Shown: positions 45,201 to 51,729 of the stretch, piece after piece
Layout of the letters: the number at the start of each line of letters is the position of its first letter
Numbering within the stretch: position 1 is the first letter of the stretch
Source: an uncultured Prevotellaceae bacterium
Lineage (GTDB): Bacteria > Bacteroidota > Bacteroidia > Bacteroidales > Muribaculaceae
Length of the DNA stretch: 51,729 bases
Direction: 5' to 3'
NCBI GenBank assembly: GCA_900314215.1
Contig: OMUK01000052.1
Span: forward strand, 1 to 51,729
Program-made: the position numbers and the translations under genes
The notes under the pieces: generated by a model
What the model was told of the DNA's origin: nothing
The model's input: only the letters and a program-made list of their open reading frames with translations
Databases searched by the model: none

Positions 45201-45603
45201 GCGACGCCACCTTCTCGGCCAGCGCCTCGGGATAGGTGACCACGCAGCGCAGGTCCTTGTTGTCGTACCACTGGTTGAGCACCTCGGTGCGCAAGATGGC
45301 ATTGGGGGCATCCACCTGGCCATACTTGATGTCGCGCTTGAAGCCCGAGGGGAAGATGAGCACCTCGTGCTCGCCGTTGATTTGGCACAGGTCGTTGTAG
45401 ATGTAGCCTGCCTCGTCGAGGTCGTTGGCTATAATCAGGTAGGGGGCTGCCAAGCGCGGCAGCCGGGCAAAGAGCATCGACGAGGCCGAGCCCGCCAGCC
45501 CATCAACAAGCACGACACGATTGCGCGTCGCCGTAATCATTTTCTTGATTGCGGCGATGCGTGCCTTGTTGTTGAAGAAATCACACAGTTCTTTTAATTC
45601 CAC
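42241..45603 (-). CDS. mfd: Transcription-repair coupling factor Mfd
   Basis: An 1120-residue DNA translocase that removes stalled RNA polymerase and recruits UvrA to lesions. The N-terminal UvrB-like module is present, with LVDGLAGSASSMLFARL near residue 32, then the RNA-polymerase-interacting CarD-like domain (about 450-520, GDYIVHEDHGIGKFGGL), the helicase core with P-loop ICGDVGFGKTEVA (K588) and DEEQ box (D683-Q686), QLRGRVGRSNRKAFCY in motif VI, and the C-terminal TRCF domain. The length is normal. It is a single-gene unit; a -7 element lies about 32 bp upstream. The start was taken at the first Met because the UvrB-like domain begins right after it. Confidence 0.97.
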   Translation of the reverse strand: MELKELCDFFNNKARIAAIKKMITATRNRVVLVDGLAGSASSMLFARLPRLAAPYLIIANDLDEAGYIYNDLCQINGEHEVLIFPSGFKRDIKYGQVDAPNAILRTEVLNQWYDNKDLRCVVTYPEALAEKVASRQVVDKTTITLQVGATVDLTETAAKLRDFGFHEVDYVYEPGQFSVRGSILDVYSYSNELPYRVDFFGDEIDSLRTFNVETQLSDEKLDSISIVNSNASDINQGTSLLEYIQDDTVLVCRDVEWLKTRVKAISEETLSQNALVADEGDPDAMKKVVNVDTFMMKLNGFRRLDFAYGESAGKADVRLRYHCTPQGIFHKNFDLISESFHNFMERGYKIMILSDSPKQIERLRTIFDDRGDKIAFTPVSKTLHEGYVDDDLRLCVFTDHQIFDRFHKYSLKSDRARSGKLALSIKELNSIEVGDYIVHEDHGIGKFGGLVRTKINGTMQEMIKLIYQNGDIIFVSIHALHKLSKYRGKEGVEPRLSKLGSGAWNKMKSRTKSKLKDIARDLIKLYAKRREEKGFAFSPDGYLQQELEASFIYEDTPDQLKATQAVKADMEKPRPMDRLICGDVGFGKTEVAIRAAFKAAVDGKQTAVLVPTTVLAFQHYHTFTERLRDFPVRVDYLSRARKPKEVKQVLADLESGKIDIIIGTHKLIGKRVKFHDLGLLVIDEEQKFGVSTKEKLKQLKTNVDTLTMSATPIPRTLQFSLMGARDLSAITTPPANRYPILTSVCTLDDDIVSEAINFELSRGGQVFFVNNRIELLPTLENMIHRVVPDARVVVGHGQLPPEELEKRIIAFNNHDYDVLLSTTIIESGIDMPNVNTIIINNAQNYGLSDLHQLRGRVGRSNRKAFCYLMVPPGKPLTAVARRRLQAIESFSDLGSGIHIAMQDLDIRGAGNLLGAEQSGFIADLGYETYQKILKEAVLELKTEEFADTFAEQEAEESKISGEDTEYVSDCTIDTDMELMFPASYVAQESERINLYRELDGMESQQEVEGFEARLRDRFGEIPDVGKELIRIVPLRRVARTLGIEKIALKQGQMYLYFVASENVAYYQSKAFGRILSYLQQNPKRCKIREVNGKRSFRIDNVTTVLQALDILRTIQTMPVS

Positions 45604-45634
45604 AACAAAAATATATCTCTCTATTACAGGACTG

Positions 45635-45642
45635 CAAAGTTA
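45635..45642 (-). promoter_or_regulatory. -7 element for mfd
   Basis: Minus-strand TAACTTTG fits TAnnTTTG, 32 bp before the mfd ATG. No correctly spaced TTTG is present upstream. Confidence 0.45.
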
Positions 45643-45727
45643 CAAAAAATTCTCCAAAGCCCTCATTTCAACTCCTTCAACCTTCCTCATCCCCTGTGCA
45701 AAAAGAAAAGAAGGGCTATTGCGCACG

Positions 45728-45774
45728 GAAAACTAAAAATGCGGCGCTACCCGCTGTGAAAGGGAGTGCCGCAT
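45728..45774 (-). terminator. Terminator of the dap operon
   Basis: ATGCGGC (45739-45745) and GCCGCAT (45768-45774) form a stem that can extend inward (CCC with GGG). On the minus strand it is followed by ATTTTTAGTTTT. It lies about 30 bp past the dapF stop and ends the dapE-to-dapF transcript. Confidence 0.65.
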
Positions 45775-45803
45775 GATGAGGTCGCACAAGGCGGGGCGCG
45801 CCG

Positions 45804-46649
45804 TTACAGGTTCACCTCGACTTCGCCCACAAAGGTGGCCGGGCCGGTGAGGTAGATATTGTTGAAGGCGACGTCGCCGCTGGGCTTCTTCACAGGCTCA
45901 AACTCGACGTGGAGCAAACTGATGCGGGCTTGCACGGCATAGCGCACCACGCCCTTCTCCAGGCTCTCGGGCGCCACACCCATCATGTAGGCGGCCAGGG
46001 CAGTGGCCACAATGCCGGTGCCGCAGGCCAGAGTCTCGTCTTCCACGCCTTTCTCATAGGTGCGCACGTGCAGCACGCCGTCCTTCACCTGCACAAAGTC
46101 CACATTCACGCCCTCGGGAGCAAAGCGGGTGTCGAAATAGCGGTAGGCACGGCCGTGGGCATACACATTGGTGTGGGCCACATCGTCGACTGTAGTCACA
46201 AAGTGGCGGGCGCCGGTGTTGAAGAAGTAGCTCTTGTCGTCGTATTTCTTAAACTCCTTCACATCGCTCATCTTCAGGCGCACCACGCGGGTCACGCAAC
46301 CCATGGCATCCTTGTCGGGGCCCGACTCAATCCAGCTCTCGTGCATGCCATCGGGGGCCTCAAAGACGAAGTGCTTGGCCTTGCCGTCGTCGCTGGTCAT
46401 GGCGGCAAAAGCCGAGATGCAGCGGCCGCCGTTGCCGCACATCATGCCCGAGGTGCCGTCGGGGTTGTAAAATTGCATCTTGAAGGCGGCGCTGGGGCTG
46501 TTGTCGATCACCATGAGGCCATCGGAGCCGAAGCCCGTGTGGCGGTCGCACAGGTGCACGATTTCCTCTTGCGAGAGGTCAACTTTGTTTTGGCGCTCAT
46601 CCACGATCAGGAAGTCGTTGCCGGCGCCATGGAATTTGTATAATTTCAT
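45804..46649 (-). CDS. dapF: Diaminopimelate epimerase
   Basis: A 281-residue cofactor-free racemase turning LL-diaminopimelate into the meso form, used for peptidoglycan and lysine. It starts MKLYKFHGAGNDFLIVD. The two catalytic cysteines are C71 in MMCGNGGRC and C209 in LACGTGIVA, each in its usual motif. The length is typical. It is the last gene of the six-gene minus-strand dap operon, 32 bp after the aminotransferase gene, and a terminator follows. Confidence 0.96.
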   Translation of the reverse strand: MKLYKFHGAGNDFLIVDERQNKVDLSQEEIVHLCDRHTGFGSDGLMVIDNSPSAAFKMQFYNPDGTSGMMCGNGGRCISAFAAMTSDDGKAKHFVFEAPDGMHESWIESGPDKDAMGCVTRVVRLKMSDVKEFKKYDDKSYFFNTGARHFVTTVDDVAHTNVYAHGRAYRYFDTRFAPEGVNVDFVQVKDGVLHVRTYEKGVEDETLACGTGIVATALAAYMMGVAPESLEKGVVRYAVQARISLLHVEFEPVKKPSGDVAFNNIYLTGPATFVGEVEVNL

Positions 46650-46681
46650 ATTTTCGGGTTTTATTTTGTTGACGTTGTAAT

Positions 46682-47890
46682 TTATTGAAGTTTCAACTCG
46701 GCGAGCTCCTCCTTGATGAGGCGGGCAAGCAGTTGCAGGCCCTTGTCGATGCGGTCGAGTGTCATAAACGAGAAGTTGAGGCGCATGGTGTTGAGACCGC
46801 CGCCATCGGTGTGGAAAAATGAGCCGGCCACATAGGCCACGCCATTGTCGAGGGCACGGTCGTAGAACTTGACCGAGTCAAAGCCCCGGGGCATGGTCAA
46901 GAACAAGAAGAGGCCGCCGTCGGGGTGGGTCCATGTCACGCCCTGGGGCATATACTGTGCCAGCAAGCGTTGCATGCCCTCGCAACGCTCGCTATACAAG
47001 GCTTTGATTTTCTCAATGTTGGCATCGATGCGGCCCGAGGTCACAAACCGGGTGGCGATATACTGGTCGAAGACGGGCGGGCACAGGTCGAGCGACTGCT
47101 TGCACACGTAGATTTGCTCAAGCACCGCAGGGTTGCCTAATATCCACCCCACGCGCAGACCGGGCGCCAGTATCTTGGAGAAGGAGCCCAAGTGCAGCAC
47201 ACGGTCGGGGTCGAGCGAGTAGATGGTGGGCACCGTCGCGCCGCGGTAGCGCAGTTCGCGATAGGGGCTGTCTTCAACGATGAGGAAGCCATAGTGCCGG
47301 GCCAGCTCTACCAGAATCTTGCGCTGCGAGAGCGAGAGCGTCTCGCCCGAGGGATTCTGAAAATCGGGAATCATGTAGAGAAACTTGATTTTCTTTCCCT
47401 GGCTCAGGCATCGCTCGATGGCATCGACATAGGCCTGCCTGAACTCGTTGTCGTCGTCGCTGTGGCCCACGCCCACGATGGTGGCGCGGTAGGAGCGGAA
47501 CGACTGCAGGGCGCCCAGATACGACGGATTGCTGGTGAGCACCACGTCGCCGGGGTCGACCAGCACGCGGGTGCACACGTCGATGCCCTGCTGCGACGAG
47601 GTGGTGATTTGCACCCGCTCCACGGACACGCCGTAGCGGTCGCTCAAGGCCTGGCGCAGCTCGGGCGTGCCCTGGGTGGCGTTGTACTGAAATGCCTTGC
47701 TGCCCACGGTGTCGATAATCTGGCAGGCAAACTGCCTGATGCCCTCGAGGTCGAAAGCATCGGGCGAGGGATAGCCGCCGGCAAAAGAGTATATCTTGCT
47801 CAAATCCACGCGCTTGAAGATCTCGCGCACGGGCGAGCGCATGAATGATGCCGTGTCGGCCGAAAACAATGATTTGTACTCGTCGTTCAT
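46682..47890 (-). CDS. PLP-dependent aminotransferase, probable N-acyl-LL-DAP aminotransferase
   Basis: A 402-residue fold-type I aminotransferase of the Aro8/LysN/MocR-like subgroup. It opens MNDEYKSLF and has FAGGYPSPDAF, the PLP-ring region NPSYLGALQSF, IPDFQNPSGETLS and the PLP lysine K239 in LGSFSKILAPGLRVGW. Its ATG overlaps the dapD stop by 4 bp (ATGA) and dapF follows 32 bp downstream. In this setting the most economical role is transamination of N-succinyl-2-amino-6-oxopimelate (the DapC step), the only step of the acyl pathway not otherwise covered here. Sequence alone would also fit a 2-aminoadipate or aromatic aminotransferase. An in-frame extension to 48175 lies inside dapD in another frame and is not credible. 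Confidence 0.85.
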   Translation of the reverse strand: MNDEYKSLFSADTASFMRSPVREIFKRVDLSKIYSFAGGYPSPDAFDLEGIRQFACQIIDTVGSKAFQYNATQGTPELRQALSDRYGVSVERVQITTSSQQGIDVCTRVLVDPGDVVLTSNPSYLGALQSFRSYRATIVGVGHSDDDNEFRQAYVDAIERCLSQGKKIKFLYMIPDFQNPSGETLSLSQRKILVELARHYGFLIVEDSPYRELRYRGATVPTIYSLDPDRVLHLGSFSKILAPGLRVGWILGNPAVLEQIYVCKQSLDLCPPVFDQYIATRFVTSGRIDANIEKIKALYSERCEGMQRLLAQYMPQGVTWTHPDGGLFLFLTMPRGFDSVKFYDRALDNGVAYVAGSFFHTDGGGLNTMRLNFSFMTLDRIDKGLQLLARLIKEELAELKLQ

Positions 47891-48663
47891 CGCAATAAAT
47901 CTTCTAGGGTGATCGCACTCGAGGTTTTCTCGTCGCGGTATTTCACAATCACGGGAGTGTAGAGATGCACGCCAGCCTCCTTGCCAGGGCCTCTCACGAT
48001 GGGGCGGCTGCCAGCCACCACCACAGCGCCGGCGGGCACCACCACCTGGCCCTTGTCGTTGGGATGGATGTAGTCGCCGGTAGTGGCGTCGTAGATAGCG
48101 GTCGAGCGGTTGATGACCACGCCAGTGCCTATCACCGCATTCTGCTCGATGATGGTGCCCTCGTAGATGCCGCAATTGCCGCCTATAAACACGTTGTCCT
48201 CCACAATCACGGGCAGGGCGCCCACTGGCTCAAGCACGCCGCCCAGTTGCGAGGCAGCTGCCAGGTGCACATTCTTGCCCACCTGGGCACACGAGCCCAC
48301 CAGGGCGTGCGAGTCGACCATGGTGCCGCTGTCGATGTAGGCGCCTATGTTGACGTAGGCCGGGGGCATCACAATCACGCCGGGAGCCAGGTAGGCACCA
48401 CGACGCACGCTGCTGCCGCCGGGCACGATGCGCACCTTGCTCTCGAGCGAGAACTCGCGCGGGGCAATGGTATCCTTGTCGTAGAAGTTGAATTGACCCA
48501 GACTCATGTCGATGAGCTCCCCGCAGGCAAAGCCTTTCAGGATTTCCTCTTTCACCCACTGGTTCACTACCCACTCGCCGTCTTTCTTCTCGGCCACTCT
48601 CACCTCGCCGCGCTCGAGCCGGCCGCAGAACTCGGCGAATTTTTCTTTATCACTCGTTGCCAT
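47887..48663 (-). CDS. dapD: 2,3,4,5-tetrahydropyridine-2,6-dicarboxylate N-succinyltransferase
   Basis: A 258-residue acyltransferase that succinylates tetrahydrodipicolinate, the committed step of the acylated DAP route. After a helical N-terminus, a left-handed beta-helix of hexapeptide repeats runs from about 80 to 220 with the DapD-specific stretches RIVPGGSSVRRGAYLAPG, MPPAYVNIGAYIDSGTMVDS and GGVLEPVGALPVIVEDN. Its ATG overlaps the dapA stop by one base (TGATG), and its own stop overlaps the aminotransferase start, so the three are translationally coupled. An upstream in-frame ATG at 48750 lies well inside dapA and is unlikely. Confidence 0.94.
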   Translation of the reverse strand: MATSDKEKFAEFCGRLERGEVRVAEKKDGEWVVNQWVKEEILKGFACGELIDMSLGQFNFYDKDTIAPREFSLESKVRIVPGGSSVRRGAYLAPGVIVMPPAYVNIGAYIDSGTMVDSHALVGSCAQVGKNVHLAAASQLGGVLEPVGALPVIVEDNVFIGGNCGIYEGTIIEQNAVIGTGVVINRSTAIYDATTGDYIHPNDKGQVVVPAGAVVVAGSRPIVRGPGKEAGVHLYTPVIVKYRDEKTSSAITLEDLLR

Positions 48664-49544
48664 CACTTGTACTCTCCTATCACTTTCTTCATGAGTTCCA
48701 TTGTGGCGGGTGTGGCGCTGGTGAGCGGCAATCGCATCTGCGGCTTGCACAGGCCCAGCAGCGAGAGGGCGCCCTTCACGGGGATGGGATTGCTCTCAAC
48801 GAAGCAGTCCTTGTAGAGCGGCTTGAGCTTGTTGTCGAGCACGAGGGCCTCGCCTATCTCGCCGGCCAGCAGCAAGTGGCACAGGTGGCTCATCATGTGC
48901 GGAGCGATGTTGGATGCCACGCTTATCACGCCCTGGGCGCCGCCAGCCATCAAGGGGAAGGTCTGTCCGTCCTCGCCACTGAGCACGCTGAAGTTGGCCG
49001 GGGCGTATTTTCTGATTTCAAGCACCTGGTCGATGTTGCCCGAGGCCTCTTTCACGGCAATCACATTGGGCAGCTCGGCCACACGCAGTGTGGTCTCGGC
49101 CAGCATGTTGGTGCCCGTGCGGCCTGGCACGTTGTAGGCCACGATGTTTTTATCGGTCGACTCCGACACGGCCCTGAAGTATTCCAGCAGTCCGTCCTGG
49201 GTGGGCTTGTTGTAGTAGGGCACCACCACCAGGAAGGCGTCGGGGTTGTAGGGCTCCAGCATCTTGATATTCTCGATGGTCTTTTTCAGCGAGTTGGTGC
49301 CCGCGCCCACCACCACGGGGCGGCCTTGGCACAGCTCCTTGGTGAGTGCCAGTATTTTCTTTTTCTCGTCGTCCTCGAGGCAGGGAGTCTCGGCTGTGGA
49401 GCCCAGGGGCACCAGGAAGTCGATGCCGTTGTCGATTTGGCGGGTCACCATGCGGCCAAATGCCTCGTAATCTATCGATTGGTCCTCGTTGAAGGGGGTC
49501 ACCAGGGCGGTGCCGCAACCCTTCAGTAAAAAATTATCCAGCAT
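48663..49544 (-). CDS. dapA: 4-hydroxy-tetrahydrodipicolinate synthase
   Basis: A 293-residue TIM-barrel aldolase condensing pyruvate with aspartate semialdehyde. The Schiff-base lysine is K165 in VIAVKEASGN, the catalytic tyrosine is Y137 in YNVPGRTG, and the substrate loop PLGSTAETPCL is at 46-56. Length and motifs are typical. It lies 18 bp after dapB and is coupled to dapD by a one-base overlap. No lysine-responsive leader is seen before it, since it sits within the operon. Confidence 0.96.
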   Translation of the reverse strand: MLDNFLLKGCGTALVTPFNEDQSIDYEAFGRMVTRQIDNGIDFLVPLGSTAETPCLEDDEKKKILALTKELCQGRPVVVGAGTNSLKKTIENIKMLEPYNPDAFLVVVPYYNKPTQDGLLEYFRAVSESTDKNIVAYNVPGRTGTNMLAETTLRVAELPNVIAVKEASGNIDQVLEIRKYAPANFSVLSGEDGQTFPLMAGGAQGVISVASNIAPHMMSHLCHLLLAGEIGEALVLDNKLKPLYKDCFVESNPIPVKGALSLLGLCKPQMRLPLTSATPATMELMKKVIGEYK

Positions 49545-49562
49545 GATTTTATAAAAGATTTT

Positions 49563-50261
49563 TTATTTTAATTGGTTTACAAATAGTTCTTGGAAATCAT
49601 ATACCCCAGGCGCGAGCTTCAGGGTCATCTTGGCGGCGAGCACTGCGCCCGAGGCGAAGCCCTGGCGCGAGAATGCCTCGTGCTCCAGGGTGATGCGGTC
49701 GCATGCGCTCTCAAAGCCCACAGTGTGTATGCCGGCTATCTCGCCCACGCGCACCGAGGCTATCGTGGGCTCCACGCCCATGCCACGCTGCACCTCGCCG
49801 GCCAGGGTCTTGGCAGTGCCGCTAGGGGCATCGAGCTTGTGGATGTGGTGCTTCTCCACGATGTAGGGGCTGTAGCCGCCGGCTGCGCCCAGCAGTTTGG
49901 AGATGAGCCCCACGGCTGCCGTCATCACCGTCACGCCTATCGAGAAATTGGATGCCCAGATGAGGGTGGTGTCCGCCTGCTTGAAGGCCTCTAGCACGTC
50001 GTGCTTGATGTCGTACCAGCCCGTGGTGCCAACCACCACGGCCTTGAACTTGCGTGCCAGCAGGGGATAATTGGCGCGAAATGCCGCCGGGGTAGAGAAG
50101 TCGATGCACACGGCATCTCGAGCCACGTCGTCGTCGATGGCAGCCACGTCGTTGGTCTTGGCCACGCAGGCTATGCCTTGGTCGGCAAGGGTGTGCTCAA
50201 CCATCTTGCCCATTTTGCCATAGCCGCTGATTACAATTTTCATCGTTGATGTGTGATTCAT
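49563..50261 (-). CDS. dapB: 4-hydroxy-tetrahydrodipicolinate reductase
   Basis: A 232-residue NAD(P)H-dependent reductase, second enzyme of the DAP branch. The nucleotide loop GYGKMG is at 13-18 with the 50261 start. GTTGWYD, the catalytic segment VEKHHIHKLDAPSGTA and a C-terminal SRQGFASGAVLAA follow. Two starts are possible: 50261 (MNHTSTMK..., behind an A-rich stretch with AGGA) or 50243 (MKIVISG). Both are shorter than the 273-residue E. coli enzyme, as is common in this phylum. A much longer frame to 50390 runs into dapE and is rejected. It is 85 bp after dapE and 18 bp before dapA. Confidence 0.92.
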   Translation of the reverse strand: MNHTSTMKIVISGYGKMGKMVEHTLADQGIACVAKTNDVAAIDDDVARDAVCIDFSTPAAFRANYPLLARKFKAVVVGTTGWYDIKHDVLEAFKQADTTLIWASNFSIGVTVMTAAVGLISKLLGAAGGYSPYIVEKHHIHKLDAPSGTAKTLAGEVQRGMGVEPTIASVRVGEIAGIHTVGFESACDRITLEHEAFSRQGFASGAVLAAKMTLKLAPGVYDFQELFVNQLK

Positions 50262-50346
50262 ATTCCTGTAATTTTTTAGTTGATTAATTATATACTTGTA
50301 TGAAATCGTTATCTTGCATTTCAGCACCCGCGCGACTGCACGCCAT

Positions 50347-51405
50347 TCAATCACAGCTGCTTGCAGCAATCTGCTTATACATGGCCACATAGTGGCTGGC
50401 GGCTCGTGCCACCTCGCTCAGCAGCACTTGCTCGCCGGGCTGGTGAGCCACCAGTATCGACCCGGGGCCGCACAGGGCACGGTGCTTGAAATTGTAGAGC
50501 CGCGGGGCGTCGCTGCCAAAGGCCACCGTGGTGGTGTCGAAGCCCTCGAGCGTGGAGTAGCTCATGGGGGTGTCGCCGCCCAGCGCCTCGATGTGGATGT
50601 GCTCGCTGGCCATGCCCGCGAGAGTGGCCTCGACCATGGCATCGCTAGCCTGGGTGGTGCGGAAGTAAAGGCGCAGGTGCACCTTGTCGCTCAGCACGTT
50701 TTGCGGGTTGTCGCTCTCGAGGCGGCCCATGTTGTAGGTGGTGGCACCCATCACGGGGTCGACGGGAAACGGCGTGGCGCGCAACTGGTTGGCAAAGTCC
50801 AGGAAGAGCTCGATGGCGTTGATGCCCTGCTCGGGGTAGCCCGAGTGACAGCTCTTGCCGGTGATGGTGATGTCGTAGGCCTTGGTGCCCTTGCTGGCAG
50901 CCACCATCTTGCCGTCGGTGGGCTCGCCCACGATCACCCAGTCGCCACCCGGTTGGCTCTTGGCATAGGCCTTGGCGCCGTGCGAACCGGTTTCCTCGCC
51001 CGAGAGTAGTAGCAGTGCGAAGCCCGAGAGCCCCTCTCGCTCCAGCTCGCGGCAGGCCGTGTACATGGCCATGATTTGCCCCTTGGCGTCGCAGCTGCCG
51101 CGCCCTTTCACCAGGGTGTCGCCACCGGGCGTGGGCTCAAACGCGGGAGAAATGTAGGGAGGCACCGTGTCGAGATGGGTGCAGAAGAACACGCGGGGCG
51201 TGCCCCACGACAGTTGCAGGTTGAGCGTGCCATCGCCCACCTCCATCTTTCTCACGGTGCACGCCGAGCCCTGGGCAAGGCGGCTCGAGAGCCACTCGGC
51301 CAACTTGCGCTCCTTGCCCGACGTGGAGTCGACTGCAAGCAAATCTCTGTATAAATCGATGTCAATCTTACTACTACCGATACTAATAGGTGTATCCATA
51401 TTCAT
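50347..51405 (-). CDS. dapE: M20-family metallodeacylase, probable succinyl-diaminopimelate desuccinylase
   Basis: A 352-residue zinc-dependent deacylase. Metal-site residues line up with the M20 family: H77 and D79 in CTHLDTVPP, the bridging D106 in GRGSCDAKGQ, the catalytic E137-E138 in SGEETGSHG, and E161 in GEPTDGK. A dimerisation insert covers about 175-285. Sequence alone does not separate DapE from ArgE-type acetylornithine deacetylases. Its place as first gene of an operon with dapB, dapA, dapD, an aminotransferase and dapF argues strongly for the N-succinyl-LL-DAP desuccinylase step. The last residues (AASSCD) look normal, with no truncation. Confidence 0.85.
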   Translation of the reverse strand: MNMDTPISIGSSKIDIDLYRDLLAVDSTSGKERKLAEWLSSRLAQGSACTVRKMEVGDGTLNLQLSWGTPRVFFCTHLDTVPPYISPAFEPTPGGDTLVKGRGSCDAKGQIMAMYTACRELEREGLSGFALLLLSGEETGSHGAKAYAKSQPGGDWVIVGEPTDGKMVAASKGTKAYDITITGKSCHSGYPEQGINAIELFLDFANQLRATPFPVDPVMGATTYNMGRLESDNPQNVLSDKVHLRLYFRTTQASDAMVEATLAGMASEHIHIEALGGDTPMSYSTLEGFDTTTVAFGSDAPRLYNFKHRALCGPGSILVAHQPGEQVLLSEVARAASHYVAMYKQIAASSCD

Positions 51406-51729
51406 CTACTTGAGTTCATTTGGTTTACCCAGTGGGGCTCAGCGGGCGTGTTACCGCCCGCAAGACAAATGCAAATGTGCAAAATTTCATTTACATAGGC
51501 AAGCACTCCCGCCGTTTTTATGAATTATTGAGGATTGCCCTTAACGGCTCGAAGTGCACCCTTAGCTTGCTCCTTAATGAAGTTTTCAGAAGGGGGGGCA
51601 ACGGGGCAAACTGCCTCAGGGTGAAGACGGATTGAATTTTTTTTTGTGGAGGGCAAGTGTGGCGTGGTTTCAATACCTAAAATCCGCAACTATCATCCAA
51701 TACACGATTAAGGGTAGATTTATGAGTCG
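51406..51729. other. Gene-free right end with a perfect hairpin
   Basis: The last 324 bp contain no convincing gene. GCGGGCG (51442-51448) and CGCCCGC (51455-51461) form a perfect 7-bp stem with a 6-nt loop, 36 bp upstream of dapE. It is not followed by a T-run on either strand, so it is more likely a leader structure or the end of an element beyond the window. No clear TAnnTTTG box for dapE is present; the nearest match (51480-51487, minus) has A for the first T. Confidence 0.5.

Noticed and set aside
42286-45597. 1103-residue open frame antisense to mfd
   Set aside because: Same cause: full overlap with a clear mfd, biased composition, no motif.
51420-51635. 71-residue open frame at the right end
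   Set aside because: No recognisable domain, ribosome site or promoter; likely chance.
1-51729. CRISPR array, tRNA, rRNA or insertion sequence
   Set aside because: I looked through the gaps for regular repeats, cloverleaf-like stretches and transposase motifs and saw none. A covariance-model scan would be decisive.

Overview
The window is a 51.7 kb stretch of a Bacteroidales chromosome, possibly Muribaculaceae or Prevotellaceae; the family-level guess is inference. Supporting signs are a TonB-dependent receptor followed by a DUF4249 lipoprotein, a KorAB-type 2-oxoacid:ferredoxin oxidoreductase, a C10 cysteine protease, a DUF4491 protein, a YfhO-family membrane protein, a type IX-like C-terminal secretion tail, and repeated Bacteroidetes-type promoters (TTTG, about 20 bp, TAnnTTTG). 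Most of the window is GC-rich. One short AT-rich patch at about 33.1-35.4 kb stands out. I found 38 protein genes, no tRNA, rRNA, CRISPR array or insertion sequence.

Layout. 1-3.2 kb (+): 3' part of a TonB receptor and its lipoprotein partner. 3.2-6.2 kb: nnr (-), then hpt and adk (+) with a clear promoter and terminator. 6.3-10.0 kb (-): an unknown protein, a DUF4491 protein, an ABC permease/ATPase pair and a cation diffusion facilitator. 10.0-13.7 kb: a spaced inverted-repeat element and a large secreted protein (-). 13.7-16.8 kb (-): korA-korB. 17.0-18.9 kb (+): an RluA-type pseudouridine synthase and xerD.

18.9-28.0 kb (-) is the most interesting part. Seven closely spaced genes run vWA-like lipoprotein, four-helix membrane protein, tubulin/FtsZ-like GTPase, very large Hsp70/actin-like ATPase, signal-anchored coiled-coil protein, and two zinc-ribbon proteins anchored by a C-terminal membrane helix. 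One of the zinc-ribbon proteins carries an FtsK-gamma-like winged helix. Cytosolic tubulin-like and actin-like NTPases in one operon with parts on both sides of the membrane suggest an undescribed envelope-associated cytomotive or scaffold machine. The function is inferred from domains only.

28.2-33.1 kb (-) is the conserved rimP-nusA-infB operon. 33.1-35.2 kb (+) is the AT-rich protease and lipoprotein pair. 35.4-42.2 kb (+) holds a glycoside hydrolase family 2 enzyme and a YfhO, methyltransferase-like, GT11-like cluster. 42.2-45.6 kb (-) is mfd. 45.7-51.4 kb (-) is a diaminopimelate/lysine operon in transcription order dapE-dapB-dapA-dapD-aminotransferase-dapF. Together these genes cover every step from aspartate semialdehyde to meso-DAP by the acylated route.
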